Shown piece after piece: positions 17,892-27,719 of a DNA stretch of 64,000 nucleotides. Source of the stretch: Halodesulfovibrio aestuarii DSM 17919 = ATCC 29578 (lineage in GTDB: Bacteria > Desulfobacterota > Desulfovibrionia > Desulfovibrionales > Desulfovibrionaceae); NCBI RefSeq assembly GCF_000384815.1, contig NZ_ARQF01000020.1:682001-746000 (forward strand). Direction: 5' to 3'. A model generated the notes under the pieces. It did not search any database and was not told the DNA's origin. It saw nothing but the letters and a program-made list of their open reading frames with translations. Within the stretch, counting starts at the first letter, position 1, and the number at the start of each line of letters is the position of its first letter. Both the position numbers and the translations under genes were made by a program.

Positions 17892-20609
17892 CTAGGTCTC
17901 TCCCGCATCCTCTTCACCGTCACCACGTAAATCCAGCGTAAAATGATACGTATCGTCATTAAAATCTTTTGAAACAACGAACCCCAGTGAACGGGCAAGC
18001 TCTACCATGTTCTTGTTGTCACCAAGAGCCTCGCCGGTAATCTGTTTTGTGTTGCGGGAACGTAGATAGTCCACAAGGTGCGACATCAACATCCGTCCCA
18101 GTCCCTTGCGTTTCCAGTCACTTCGTACAGCCACGGCAAATTCGGAGGTTTCGTTATCCGGCGAAATCATCGCGCGAGCAGAGGCAACAGTGAGCGGCTC
18201 TTCCCCGTCTTCAGGAATAGTCTGCGCAATGAATGCCATTTCCCTGTCATAGTCAATCTGCGTCAGCTTAACCATTTCTGAACGCGGAAGTTCTCCGACA
18301 TTGCCAAAGAAACGGAACCTTCTGTCCTGCGGGCTGAGATGCTCTACAAAATCCCAGTGAGCATGTTCATCCTCCGGTCTGATGGGACGCAGACGTACCG
18401 TCAACCCATTGCCTACATCGACAATTTCTTCCAGTTCAGCAGGGTACGGGCAGATTGCAAGCTGGTCAGCTCCACCAACCTCTGTCCACGCGACCCGGAT
18501 GGCAGCATCAAGCGCAAAAGCACCGCTGGCATCGGCCTGCACGGGATTAATCTCTAACTCAAAAATTTCCGGAATATCAATAAGCAGCTGCGAAATGGAC
18601 ACCAGCAGTTCGTACACAGCCTGTGTGTCAACACCTGCAACAGTGTCATTCCCCACAAGCTGCTTACTCACATGTGTTGAGGCCACAAGTTCTTTGGCAA
18701 GACTCATATTAAGCGGCAGCAATTCCGTCTGCGTATCCTGTATAAGATGTGCAAGGGATCCCCCCTGCCCGAAACGGATAACAGGCCCGAATTGAGGATC
18801 AGTTTCAATTGCCACAGCAAGCTCTACGCCACGCATCCGCCGGGTCATTCGTTGGACAGCAAAACCGTTAATGCGCGCAGCAGGCTGATACTGCGCAACA
18901 TTCATTACTATAGATTCAGCAGCTGCGGTTGCTTCAATTTTGTTATTAATATCCAGCATCACACCGCCAACCTGCGACTTACGATAAATATCCGGCGAAA
19001 TAACTTTAATAGCCAGAGGATAACCGACTTCATCCGCAATTGCCGCAACATCTTCGATGGAATCAGCAGTTCGTGTAGTAATACAGTTAATACCATACGC
19101 ACCCAGTAACGCTTCTGATTCCTGCACTGTAAGCATCTGACGTTTATCTTCCAGCGCCTGCAACACAATGGCACGGCTTTTTAATACATCTATTTTGCTT
19201 TCCGGACGCGACTCAGGTGCTTCTGCCAGTTTGATCTGGTTACGTCTGTACTGCACCAGGTACAAGAAAGTACGCACGGCACTGTCCGGTGTGAAATAGG
19301 AAGGCACTTTTGCTTTAAAAAATATGTTACGAGCGATATCCCCGTCGCCAGCACCAAGCCAGCTTGTAAGAATAACTTTTTTACTGCGCTTACACGTTTT
19401 CACAACCCGTTCTGCAATGGCGGCACTATCCACCCCGACAGTAGGGATGTGCAACACGAGAATACCATCCACCGAGCTGTCGCGCAGCAACGGCTTAATG
19501 GCGTTGGCATACATATCAGCATCGGCCTTTGCATCAATTACTAAAGGGTTCCAATATGACCAGCCATTCCCAAGAGTGTCATCCAGATGCTGGCAGGCTT
19601 CGTCTGTTAATTCTGCAAGTTCTCCGCCTCCTTGCAACAACAAATCAGTTGCAATAAATGCAGGTGCCCCACCATTTGCTACAATTGCCAACCGGTTCCC
19701 TTTTAACGGCTTTGCCCATGCCAGCGCCTGAATTGTGTCAAATACTGAATCAATAGAATCCATTCGAAGCATCCCGGCACGTTTAAACGCAGCCTCGTAC
19801 ACTTCATCCGCGCCCAGAATCATACCAGTATGCGCCGCCACAGCCTGCTCAGCGGCGTGAGATTTTCCTGCCTTAACTACAATAACGGGTTTTAAGCGTG
19901 AAAGCGCTCGCGCGGCAGACATAAATTCGCGGGCATTGGTAACAGACTCAAGATAAAGCAATACAGCACGGGTATTCATATCCATGTGCAAATAGTCCAG
20001 CACTTCGCTGAAACCTACATCAAGCATGTCCCCGAGAGAAATTACGTGAGAAAAACCAAGAGATTTAGACACAGCCCAATCAAGCACTGAGGTAAACAGG
20101 GAATCAGACTGGGTAATAAAGGCAACTTTCCCCATGGAAAAAGGAGATGAGACAAGACTGGCATTAATGCCGAGGGATGGGTTTATAAAACCAAGTCCAT
20201 TAGGCCCCAGCAATCGCACAGAAAATTTATGAGCCAGTTCAATAAGCCGCTTACGCTTGCGTGTGGCCTCTTTTGTATCAAACCGTGAAAAGCCGGGAGC
20301 AAAAAGTATCGCATTCTGTGTTCCGCGTTTGCCAAGTTCTTCTATGTAAAAAGGAACTTCATCTGCATCAACACAAACAATGGCAAGATCCGGCGTAATG
20401 GGGAGGGTATCAATAGCTGTATAAACAGGCTGCCCGAAAATTGTATCCGGCGAATCCGGCTGTGTCACAACTGGCAATACAGGCCCAAGAAAGGTGCCGC
20501 CAAGCAAGTTTCGCATACATTCACAGGCGGGAGTTCCAGACTCTTCAGAAGCACCAATTATTACCACAGAGGTCGGTCGAAACATCTGTTTTAGCGTCGA
20601 TTGACTCAC
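17892..20609 (-). CDS. pat: Protein lysine acetyltransferase, Pat/YfiQ type (CoA-binding/ATP-grasp plus GNAT)
   Basis: A 905-residue protein built like Salmonella Pat: an N-terminal CoA-binding Rossmann domain (VVIIGASEESG), a succinyl-CoA-synthetase-like flavodoxin domain, an ATP-grasp domain (about residues 480-700, VGYPLAIKVISPDI) and a C-terminal GNAT domain (about 735-890) ending with the acetyl-CoA loop RKGLGRMLM. Pat acetylates the active-site lysine of acetyl-CoA synthetase and so switches it off. The divergent neighbour is exactly that enzyme, which supports this over an ADP-forming acetyl-CoA synthetase. It starts with GTG behind TAGGAG. Confidence 0.88.
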   Translation of the reverse strand: MSQSTLKQMFRPTSVVIIGASEESGTPACECMRNLLGGTFLGPVLPVVTQPDSPDTIFGQPVYTAIDTLPITPDLAIVCVDADEVPFYIEELGKRGTQNAILFAPGFSRFDTKEATRKRKRLIELAHKFSVRLLGPNGLGFINPSLGINASLVSSPFSMGKVAFITQSDSLFTSVLDWAVSKSLGFSHVISLGDMLDVGFSEVLDYLHMDMNTRAVLLYLESVTNAREFMSAARALSRLKPVIVVKAGKSHAAEQAVAAHTGMILGADEVYEAAFKRAGMLRMDSIDSVFDTIQALAWAKPLKGNRLAIVANGGAPAFIATDLLLQGGGELAELTDEACQHLDDTLGNGWSYWNPLVIDAKADADMYANAIKPLLRDSSVDGILVLHIPTVGVDSAAIAERVVKTCKRSKKVILTSWLGAGDGDIARNIFFKAKVPSYFTPDSAVRTFLYLVQYRRNQIKLAEAPESRPESKIDVLKSRAIVLQALEDKRQMLTVQESEALLGAYGINCITTRTADSIEDVAAIADEVGYPLAIKVISPDIYRKSQVGGVMLDINNKIEATAAAESIVMNVAQYQPAARINGFAVQRMTRRMRGVELAVAIETDPQFGPVIRFGQGGSLAHLIQDTQTELLPLNMSLAKELVASTHVSKQLVGNDTVAGVDTQAVYELLVSISQLLIDIPEIFELEINPVQADASGAFALDAAIRVAWTEVGGADQLAICPYPAELEEIVDVGNGLTVRLRPIRPEDEHAHWDFVEHLSPQDRRFRFFGNVGELPRSEMVKLTQIDYDREMAFIAQTIPEDGEEPLTVASARAMISPDNETSEFAVAVRSDWKRKGLGRMLMSHLVDYLRSRNTKQITGEALGDNKNMVELARSLGFVVSKDFNDDTYHFTLDLRGDGEEDAGET

Positions 20610-21080
20610 ATAGGCTCCTACGATTGGTTCCAGTTGGGATTATGCAACAGCAAGTATGAAATACTGTAGTGGAAACTCAAACTAAGTTCAAACAGTTGTA
20701 TTACTTTTACTCCTGCTGGCGACACGAACCCTTGACACCCTACCGGCCTCTACCGCTCACCATGTCTTTTTTAACCGCTTACCGTTTGCCATGCTATTCA
20801 CCAAGCGATTCTTGCCGTTCACCGAAAAAGAATATTCTTTTGGTTGCCAGTAGCTGCATAGTGCAGTTGTTCATTAACAAACCGAATCTGCTCTCACAGG
20901 GAGCATACGAATTGTTTCCACCTTTCCCTTATGGTTTGTTTACGGTTGTGGCGTCCACTATTCCTTGCAGCACCAGTGGGCTCCACAGCCGGAACATGCA
21001 AATTTTCAGGTCAGCAAACATCACAGTGCCGTCGGGCAGACTGTGCCGACATTGCCACCATTTATTTTGAGGAGAACGCC
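20610..21080. promoter_or_regulatory. Divergent regulatory region between pat and acs
   Basis: This 471-base gap must carry both promoters. I see no convincing protein gene. At about 20747-20823 there is a loosely repeated pyrimidine-rich motif (CCGCTCACC, CCGCTTACC, CCGTTCACC). Just before acs there is a hairpin of type GTCGGGCA/TGTGCCGAC at about 21032-21051. None of this can be assigned to a regulator by eye. Confidence 0.35.
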
Positions 21081-23078
21081 ATGAGCCAACATAACATCAT
21101 TTCCATGCAAGATGAGCAACGCCTGTTCACTCCATTCCCGTCTAAAACCGCAGGTACTCATATCCGGTCTCTGGAAGAATACAAGCGGCAATACACGCGT
21201 TCTATGGAAGACAATGAAGGCTTCTGGGCTGAACGTGCTAATGAATTACTTGACTGGTTTTCCCCGTTCACCACAGTGCTGGAAGCAGACATGGATACAC
21301 CGGACATCCGTTGGTTTACCGGCGGAACGCTGAATGTAGCCCACAACTGTCTTGACCGGCATCTCGAGCTTGGTCGTAAAGACAAGACAGCTCTTATCTG
21401 GCAAGGAGAGCCGGAAGGTGATGTTATTACTTACACTTACGAACAATTATACGAAGAAGTATGTAAGTTTGCAAACGTATTGAAAAAATACGGCGTAGGT
21501 AAAGGCGACCGTGTAGCTTTGTACATGCCTATGATTCCGGAATTAACTATTGCCATGCTTGCCTGTGTTCGTATCGGCGCAGTACATTCCATTGTTTTTG
21601 CGGGCTTTTCTGCTCTCAGTTTACAAAGCCGCGTAGTGGATTGCGAAGCAAAGATACTTGTTACCGCAGATGCTGTTTTGCGCTCCGGTCGCGTAATTCC
21701 CCTTAAATCAAATGCAGACGATGCGCTCACAGCCTGCCCGAGTGTTGAACACGTTGTTGTAGTAGACCGTGCAGGTACTGCTGAACAAGGCAACCTTGAA
21801 TGGAAAGAAGAACGTGACATCTGGTGGCATCAGGCTATGCAACAGTCTGACATCAAAGCATTCTGTGAATGTGAGCCTATGGAATCCGAAGATCCGTTGT
21901 TTATTCTTTACACAAGTGGATCAACAGGAAAACCAAAAGGTGTTGTTCACACTACAGGTGGATACCTGACCTATGCAGCACACACCTCACAGTGGGTTTT
22001 TGATATTCAGGAATCTGACGTATACTGGTGTACCGCTGACATCGGCTGGATTACCGGTCATTCTTACATTGTGTACGGCCCGCTTGCTCTCGGTGCGACT
22101 ACAGTCATGTTTGAAGGTGTTCCAAGCTTCCCTAGTCCTGACCGCTTCTGGAATATTGTAGAAAAATTCGGTGTTACCATTTTCTATACTGCGCCGACAG
22201 TTATCCGTGCACTTATGCGTGAAGGTCTGGAATGGACCCAGCGACACGACCTGTCTTCATTGCGGGTTCTTGGGACCGTTGGCGAACCAATCAACCCTGA
22301 AGCCTGGATATGGTATTACGAAAATATCGGTAAAAACAAGACACCTATCGTTGATACATGGTGGCAGACAGAAACCGGTGGTATTATGATTGCGGCTCTT
22401 CCTTTTGCAACTCCGCTTAAACCGGGATCTGCAACACTGCCACTTCCTGGTATTGATGCACGTATTGTACGTCCGGACGGAAGCGATGCAGAACCAAATG
22501 AAGGTGGGCATCTTATTATCCGTAAGCCTTGGCCGGGCATGCTTCGAGGCGTATTCGGAGACCCTGAACGCTACAAAAGTACATACTTTGAAAGATTTCC
22601 TGGAATGTATGAATCCGGCGATGGTGCCCGCGTAGATAATGACGGATACTTCTGGATCATGGGACGCCTTGATGACGTTATCAACGTATCCGGACACCGT
22701 ATGGGTACCGCTGAAATTGAATCTGCACTGGTTGCTCATCCTACAGTTGCAGAAGCAGCAGTAGTAGGAATGCCGCATCCTATCAAAGGCGAAAGCATTT
22801 ATGCCTACGTCACCTTAAAAGCAGATGAAGAAGAGACTGAAGAATTGCGTGCTCAGCTTCGCACATGGGTACGAAAAGAAATTGGACCGATTGCTACACC
22901 GGAAGTATTGCAGTTTGCGGAAGAACTGCCGAAAACCCGGAGCGGTAAAATTATGCGGAGAATCCTGCGGAAAATTGCTTCAGGAAGTACAGGTGACTTT
23001 GGTGACACGTCCACGTTGGCCGACCCAAGTGTCATCACCGAGCTCGTAGAAGGACGCACTGAACTGACTGGAAATTAA
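21081..23078 (+). CDS. acs: Acetyl-CoA synthetase (AMP-forming)
   Basis: Activates acetate to acetyl-CoA through acetyl-AMP. The 665-residue protein has the P-loop motif [11 protein letters not shown], the A5-type motif [10 protein letters not shown] and the C-terminal catalytic lysine segment [12 protein letters not shown], whose lysine in SGK is the known acetylation target of Pat. The start at 21081 was chosen for its GAGGAG box; the frame stays open back to 20931. It is divergent from pat, which supports reversible control by acetylation. A deacetylase (CobB or AcuC) is not in this window. Confidence 0.96.
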   Translation: MSQHNIISMQDEQRLFTPFPSKTAGTHIRSLEEYKRQYTRSMEDNEGFWAERANELLDWFSPFTTVLEADMDTPDIRWFTGGTLNVAHNCLDRHLELGRKDKTALIWQGEPEGDVITYTYEQLYEEVCKFANVLKKYGVGKGDRVALYMPMIPELTIAMLACVRIGAVHSIVFAGFSALSLQSRVVDCEAKILVTADAVLRSGRVIPLKSNADDALTACPSVEHVVVVDRAGTAEQGNLEWKEERDIWWHQAMQQSDIKAFCECEPMESEDPLFILYTSGSTGKPKGVVHTTGGYLTYAAHTSQWVFDIQESDVYWCTADIGWITGHSYIVYGPLALGATTVMFEGVPSFPSPDRFWNIVEKFGVTIFYTAPTVIRALMREGLEWTQRHDLSSLRVLGTVGEPINPEAWIWYYENIGKNKTPIVDTWWQTETGGIMIAALPFATPLKPGSATLPLPGIDARIVRPDGSDAEPNEGGHLIIRKPWPGMLRGVFGDPERYKSTYFERFPGMYESGDGARVDNDGYFWIMGRLDDVINVSGHRMGTAEIESALVAHPTVAEAAVVGMPHPIKGESIYAYVTLKADEEETEELRAQLRTWVRKEIGPIATPEVLQFAEELPKTRSGKIMRRILRKIASGSTGDFGDTSTLADPSVITELVEGRTELTGN

Positions 23079-23229
23079 TTTCTAGAATTCTGCCGCTCTT
23101 CCCGAGACAAAGGTACGCAATCTGTATGTCCAGTGTATGCAGCTAATCCGTACATATTAAAAGTGACTAATTGTGTACCTTTGCTCAAGGGATGCATGAA
23201 AATATTCATGACGTCCCCCCCCTATACAA

Positions 23230-23272
23230 AAAAAGCACTGAACAGATGGTAACATTGTTCAGTGCTTTTTTT
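23230..23272 (+). terminator. Terminator of acs
   Basis: Eleven-base stem AGCACTGAACA/TGTTCAGTGCT followed by T7, about 155 bases after the acs stop. The intervening 3' UTR has a long-range inverted repeat, CAAAGGTAC at 23108-23116 with GTACCTTTG at 23175-23183. Confidence 0.9.
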
Positions 23273-23420
23273 GATACCACGTCTGTCACAGACGAGCTAT
23301 TGGCAGACATGGTATCATTTTAGAGACACACCGGCGGGCGTAACGCGCGGTGATGCTCTTTTTCACCAGCGAAGAGCGATGAAATTTTTTCTTATATTAT
23401 ATGTCACTCACGCTACGGTA

Positions 23421-23466
23421 ATAGAAAAAAGCCAAGTATCGAGACGGATACTCAGCTTTTTTCTAT
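23421..23466. terminator. Bidirectional terminator
   Basis: ATAGAAAAAAGC pairs with GCTTTTTTCTAT, and an inner AGTATC/GGATACT stem extends it. It has T-runs in both directions. It lies 16 bases after the stop of a possible minus-strand small ORF (23482-23544). No plus-strand gene ends just before it; 23273-23420 holds nothing I can support. Confidence 0.8.
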
Positions 23467-23481
23467 AGCACTCTTAAACGA

Positions 23482-23544
23482 CTATTCAGCCGAAGAATCT
23501 TCTCGCAGTAAATTGCGTTCACTGTGGCAGGTCATGCCGTCCAT
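23482..23544 (-). CDS. Possible 20-codon ORF ahead of a terminator
   Basis: ATG preceded by GGGGGAAAACTG. The same frame stays open upstream for another 24 codons with a protein-like composition (ECGGKLMDGMTC), but that extension contains no ATG, GTG or TTG start. The stop is followed 16 bases later by the strong terminator at 23421-23466. It could be a real small protein, perhaps with a non-standard start, or chance. The rest of the gap up to 23986 holds no other gene I can support. Confidence 0.25.
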   Translation of the reverse strand: MDGMTCHSERNLLREDSSAE

Positions 23545-23979
23545 CAGTTTTCCCCCGCATTCAAAAAAATCATAAGATTTTTTCTGCGAAATAGAGCGGT
23601 CATAACCTGCTCTAATTTAATGGTATAACTTTTTGAGTACTATACCCCCCCATGCCCCGATGAAGATAGTAACCTTCACGCGGCTATCCCCCGATCTGCC
23701 CTCTGAAGCGCAGACCATACTTGCTAACTCTTCCATGAACCTTACTATTCCCCAGCGTGGTCCAAACAATCTTTTCCCCAAGATTGTCAGAAGAGTCAGC
23801 ACCTTCAGGCGTAGTACAGTATGTATAGAATACTGCTGACCAAAATTTTGTTCTGTCGTCTATTGTTGCATTGTGACGAACAGATTTAATTTTATTATAG
23901 CAAGCATAGTGCCAACTTTTTCATTTCTTTTAGTCATGTTATTTCAATATGTTACTGGTGGGAAAAAACATGACAATAT

Positions 23980-24028
23980 AAAAAAAATGTCTCGTGAGAC
24001 GTCTCACGAGACATATTGAGACGTCTCA
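23980..24028 (-). terminator. Palindromic terminator after the sigma-54 activator gene, with a second palindrome
   Basis: A perfect 28-base palindrome at 23987-24014 (ATGTCTCGTGAGAC and its mirror) is followed on the minus strand by T7, so it fits termination of the gene ending at 24049. Its core TGAGACGTCTCA occurs a second time at 24017-24028, between the palindrome and the gene. Confidence 0.75.
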
Positions 24029-24048
24029 AATATTACTTTCTGTCTAAC

Positions 24049-26100
24049 TTATCCCAGACCAAGTTCCTTTAATTTCCGATACAAGGTTGCTCTCCCCATA
24101 CCGAGCAATTTAGCTGCCGCTGTTTTATTACCATTGGCAGAAGCTATTGCCGCCTGCACTTCTTCAGCGGTAACAGTATGGCATGGCACACGAACCTGCT
24201 GCATTGAAGCCGGCATATAGGCATTAGGGCTGATAAGCGGCTGAGGAGAATAGTGCAAACCGTACCCACCACCATAACCACCGTATGGCGGATGACGCAC
24301 AACATCTGAGCTGGAAAGAGGATCTGTCCCCAGAATTTGAACAGGAAGATGGTCCGGCGTGATACGCCCAGTACGGGCGAGAATCGAAGCATGCTCAATA
24401 GTATGTTTTAATTCTCTTATATTACCCGGCCAAGGATGATTCATAAAAATCTGCATAGCCTGTTCAGATACACCTGAAATTGAAACGCCCAAGGTATCAT
24501 TAAACATATCAATAAAAAACTGTACCAGCAGAGCCATATCATCCAGACGTTCACGCAACGGCGGAAGATGCACATTCATAACATTCAACCTATAAAACAG
24601 GTCTGAACGGAATACGCCTTGAGCCACACGCTGCTGTAAGTCTGCATTGGTAGCTGCCACAATTCGCACGTTCGCTTTACGGGTAACAGTATCACCCACG
24701 CGTTCAAATTCATGTGATTCAAGGAACCTGAGCAGTAAAACTTGAATACGCAACGATACGTCACCAATCTCGTCTAGGAAAATTGTACCGCCTTCAGCAG
24801 CTTCAAAACGCCCAACCTTGTCCTTTGTCGCGCCGGTAAAAGCTCCACGGACATGCCCGAACAACTCACTTTCCAGCAAATTCTCAGATAAAGCCGAGCA
24901 GTTAACTCGGACAAGCGGCCCGTTTGCGCGAGAACCATTGTGATGCAATGCTTCTGCCACAAGCTCTTTACCTGTACCGGACTCACCAGTCACAAGAACT
25001 GTGGTATCCAGATCGACAAGGTTTTCAAGCATTGAATACAGGTTAAGCATACTTTTACTTGTACCGATAATGTTCTTGAAGGAACGTCGCTCCTGCAACT
25101 GTTCTTCCAAAGAAACAAGACGGGTAATATCGCGCAACATAAGCATAGCGCCACGCTGTCCATCGGCACCGGATGCAAACGGCGAGCAGTTAATCATAAA
25201 GATATGCCGCGCATCAGAGTCCAGCAACAGCTCTACTCGTTCTTCCACTATGCGCTCTCCGTAAGAAAGCACATCGTGGAAAAATTCATCACAACGCAGT
25301 GCAAGGTCAGGCATAACCTGCGGAAGCAATTTGCCCACAACATCATCCTGTACAACTCCGAACAATTCTTCGCCTGCACGGTTAATACTCTGTACAGTGA
25401 GTTCCGGATCAACAGAAATAATCACATCCTGCATGGATGAGAACAAAAGTTCCAGATGCTGTTTATACGTTTCTTTCTCTTGAAGGGTACGCCTGAGCTG
25501 CCTGTTAGAAGCGCTCAGCTCTTCCGTACGACTGGTTACTTTTTCTTCCAGTGCACTATTGCTTTCAGAAAGCTGCTTGTAGAGAAAAAAGTTTTCGATG
25601 GCGATACTTGCCGCAACAAGTGTCATTGAAAGGAGATAGTAAGAAACATCTTCTGCAGGTTTATCACCCTGCAAAACACCAAAAAACATCCCTACAGGCC
25701 CGGACGAAGTCTGCAAAGGATGCAGCAGGACTTCTCCTACCCCCTCGGAAGTGACTGTCGTAGGATGATTTCGACGCAATGCCCATGAAAACATGTGGTC
25801 TTCCATGAGCTGGCGGCAGGCGTCTGTAATACTGGCTTCTTGTGCTTCAGATGAACACCATGACAAGACAAAGTCATGTGAGTCTTCATCCACCAACAAA
25901 AATGCCATCGTTTGGAATGGATGGATTGCCTCTACATTGGCAGCAATTTCTGAAAGCATGCTTGAAACATCGGTAACTTCACTTAGCCGATATCCAAAAT
26001 GCCCCATCCCTGTTGCTGCCTCCAGAATTTTTAACAACGCCTTCCGGCTATTTGGTGTATTGTTTTTATCTGGAGAAACAAGTGCTTCATGCTCTACCAT
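24049..26100 (-). CDS. Sigma-54-dependent transcriptional activator, GAF-PAS-AAA+-Fis
   Basis: About 683 residues. Order: a GAF-like sensor (about 30-180), a coiled coil ([19 protein letters not shown], about 180-220), a PAS domain (about 225-340), an AAA+ sigma-54 activation domain (about 355-585) with Walker [15 protein letters not shown] and Walker B FLDEIGD, then a Gly/Tyr/Pro-rich linker ([18 protein letters not shown]) and a Fis-type helix-turn-helix at the C-terminus. There is no receiver domain, so it likely senses a ligand or redox signal directly. Targets are unknown. ATG at 26100 or TTG at 26109 could start it. It lies 157 bases downstream of the HDOD gene on the same strand. Confidence 0.92.
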   Translation of the reverse strand: MVEHEALVSPDKNNTPNSRKALLKILEAATGMGHFGYRLSEVTDVSSMLSEIAANVEAIHPFQTMAFLLVDEDSHDFVLSWCSSEAQEASITDACRQLMEDHMFSWALRRNHPTTVTSEGVGEVLLHPLQTSSGPVGMFFGVLQGDKPAEDVSYYLLSMTLVAASIAIENFFLYKQLSESNSALEEKVTSRTEELSASNRQLRRTLQEKETYKQHLELLFSSMQDVIISVDPELTVQSINRAGEELFGVVQDDVVGKLLPQVMPDLALRCDEFFHDVLSYGERIVEERVELLLDSDARHIFMINCSPFASGADGQRGAMLMLRDITRLVSLEEQLQERRSFKNIIGTSKSMLNLYSMLENLVDLDTTVLVTGESGTGKELVAEALHHNGSRANGPLVRVNCSALSENLLESELFGHVRGAFTGATKDKVGRFEAAEGGTIFLDEIGDVSLRIQVLLLRFLESHEFERVGDTVTRKANVRIVAATNADLQQRVAQGVFRSDLFYRLNVMNVHLPPLRERLDDMALLVQFFIDMFNDTLGVSISGVSEQAMQIFMNHPWPGNIRELKHTIEHASILARTGRITPDHLPVQILGTDPLSSSDVVRHPPYGGYGGGYGLHYSPQPLISPNAYMPASMQQVRVPCHTVTAEEVQAAIASANGNKTAAAKLLGMGRATLYRKLKELGLG

Positions 26101-26257
26101 CTCACCCAACTTTTCTTATAAGTACGACTTTATCAGCCGAAAAGAACGCATTCTCCGGCTCTATTCCCACGGCAGCTCGCAAACTGTGCATATACAGCCC
26201 GCCACCTTTCCCAACTTGGAGTACACCAGCTGCATCAAGGCTGCAACACTTGCCGGA

Positions 26258-27520
26258 CTACATACCGTCGGTCAAAATCTCGTGAGTATCCGCAAGCTGC
26301 CTATCATATTGCGAAAGAATAGGTACAAGTGCAGAAGGAGAAATCTTTGTCTCGTCTACTGTAGCTTGAAAAAAGTCCGGCAAATGATACGTACAGAAAT
26401 CTTTGCTACGCAATCCTGTCGCCATAATTGTTGCCAAATGAACAATGCTGGAGTCAATCGGCAATGGCGACGACAACGGAGTATAGCAATGGCGAACAAT
26501 ATTTGTAAGAGTTTCCGGAATATTCCATGACTCAAGAAGAGTAGCACCAACCTCTGCATGATTAAATCCGAACACAGCGCGCTCTGCTACAGGCAGAGAA
26601 ACACCTTTCTTTCGGCTCAAAAGCACGGCCTTACACATGGACGCCGGATCATAACTTATCATAAGCAGCATTCCGACAGGCTGCAACAGCCCGCCCACAA
26701 ACAAACGCTCTTCCATCAAGTCAGTACATTGCGCACCAAGCAAGCGAGACAGAATACCACAGGAAATTGCGTACTCCCAAAAGTCCTTAACATTAAAAAC
26801 CGTTTCAGGAACTCCCAGAAAACTATGTACGACACTCAAGCCCAGTGTAAGCGTCGTCAACTCGTTTGAACCAAGAATTGTCAACGCACGCTCAATACTT
26901 TCAATGCGGGATGGAAATCCATAAAAAGGGCTGTTAACCAATTTTAAAATACGGGCGGCAAGTCCGGTATCCTTTGAAACAATGCCGGCAAGCCTACGCG
27001 ATGTCGTAAACGGAAATTCCAGTTCACGAACAATTTCATAATAAATGTCTGGAAAAGAAATAAGCTCCAACTGCTTTTCCACAACGTTCTGAGGCGTAAC
27101 CATTCCCGGACGCAGTGAACTTTTGGCAGCTTGGTCATACAAATCACGCATTGTTTCTGCTGACATCACAGAAAAACTTTGATTACGGATAGCCTTGGCT
27201 GTGCGTTTCACACACTGCAGCTTAAACTGCCGCATAAAGCTTGAGCCAACCTCCTGCCCACGGAATGCTTGTGTAACATACCGTTTAGCAAGCCGTTGGG
27301 CTTCATCCGTTACAGGACCATTTTCCAACTGAGTTTGACGAGAAATTTCACGAGCTCCCCCTATTATATCGGCCTCTACCACTCCCCATGCTTTAAGAAT
27401 TGTAATCTTTTGTTCATCCAGCTCAACACCGGCAGGAAACAGACGTTTCCCTTTCATCCCCCGAACTTCGTCTTGAAGCACCATACCGGATTGAAGCAGG
27501 TCAATACTAAGTTTTCCCAC
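26258..27520 (-). CDS. HDOD-domain signalling protein
   Basis: A 420-residue protein. The region from about 150 to 370 is an HDOD domain (LEFPFTTSRRLAGIVSKDTGLAARILKLVNSPFYG is the typical start; I quote it as domain evidence in two parts joined at GIVSKD). HDOD proteins resemble HD-GYP enzymes but usually lack the catalytic metal residues and act as non-enzymatic signalling or scaffold parts. The N-terminal 140 residues resemble the leader domain found before HD-GYP modules. The start is GTG at 27520, with AGGAG seven bases upstream; a TTG two codons earlier is too close to that box. It may be cotranscribed with the sigma-54 activator. Confidence 0.85.
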   Translation of the reverse strand: MGKLSIDLLQSGMVLQDEVRGMKGKRLFPAGVELDEQKITILKAWGVVEADIIGGAREISRQTQLENGPVTDEAQRLAKRYVTQAFRGQEVGSSFMRQFKLQCVKRTAKAIRNQSFSVMSAETMRDLYDQAAKSSLRPGMVTPQNVVEKQLELISFPDIYYEIVRELEFPFTTSRRLAGIVSKDTGLAARILKLVNSPFYGFPSRIESIERALTILGSNELTTLTLGLSVVHSFLGVPETVFNVKDFWEYAISCGILSRLLGAQCTDLMEERLFVGGLLQPVGMLLMISYDPASMCKAVLLSRKKGVSLPVAERAVFGFNHAEVGATLLESWNIPETLTNIVRHCYTPLSSPLPIDSSIVHLATIMATGLRSKDFCTYHLPDFFQATVDETKISPSALVPILSQYDRQLADTHEILTDGM

Positions 27521-27719
27521 AAACAACTCCTGCTATAAATAATCACAATGCAACTTAACTAATCTATCTAAAATATGATATAATTCATAGTCCTCATTAC
27601 CCTAAAAAAATCTATACACTGGTAATAAAATCATACATAGGTATAGATAAGAGCATGTTGTAATTTGCATGCGACAATTCAACCATCACAATTAGATAAT
27701 CACACACAATGGTGTACCA

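Noticed and set aside
20600-21080. N-terminal extension of acetyl-CoA synthetase from 20931
   Set aside because: The extra 50 residues do not resemble the family and a strong ribosome-binding site precedes the ATG at 21081.
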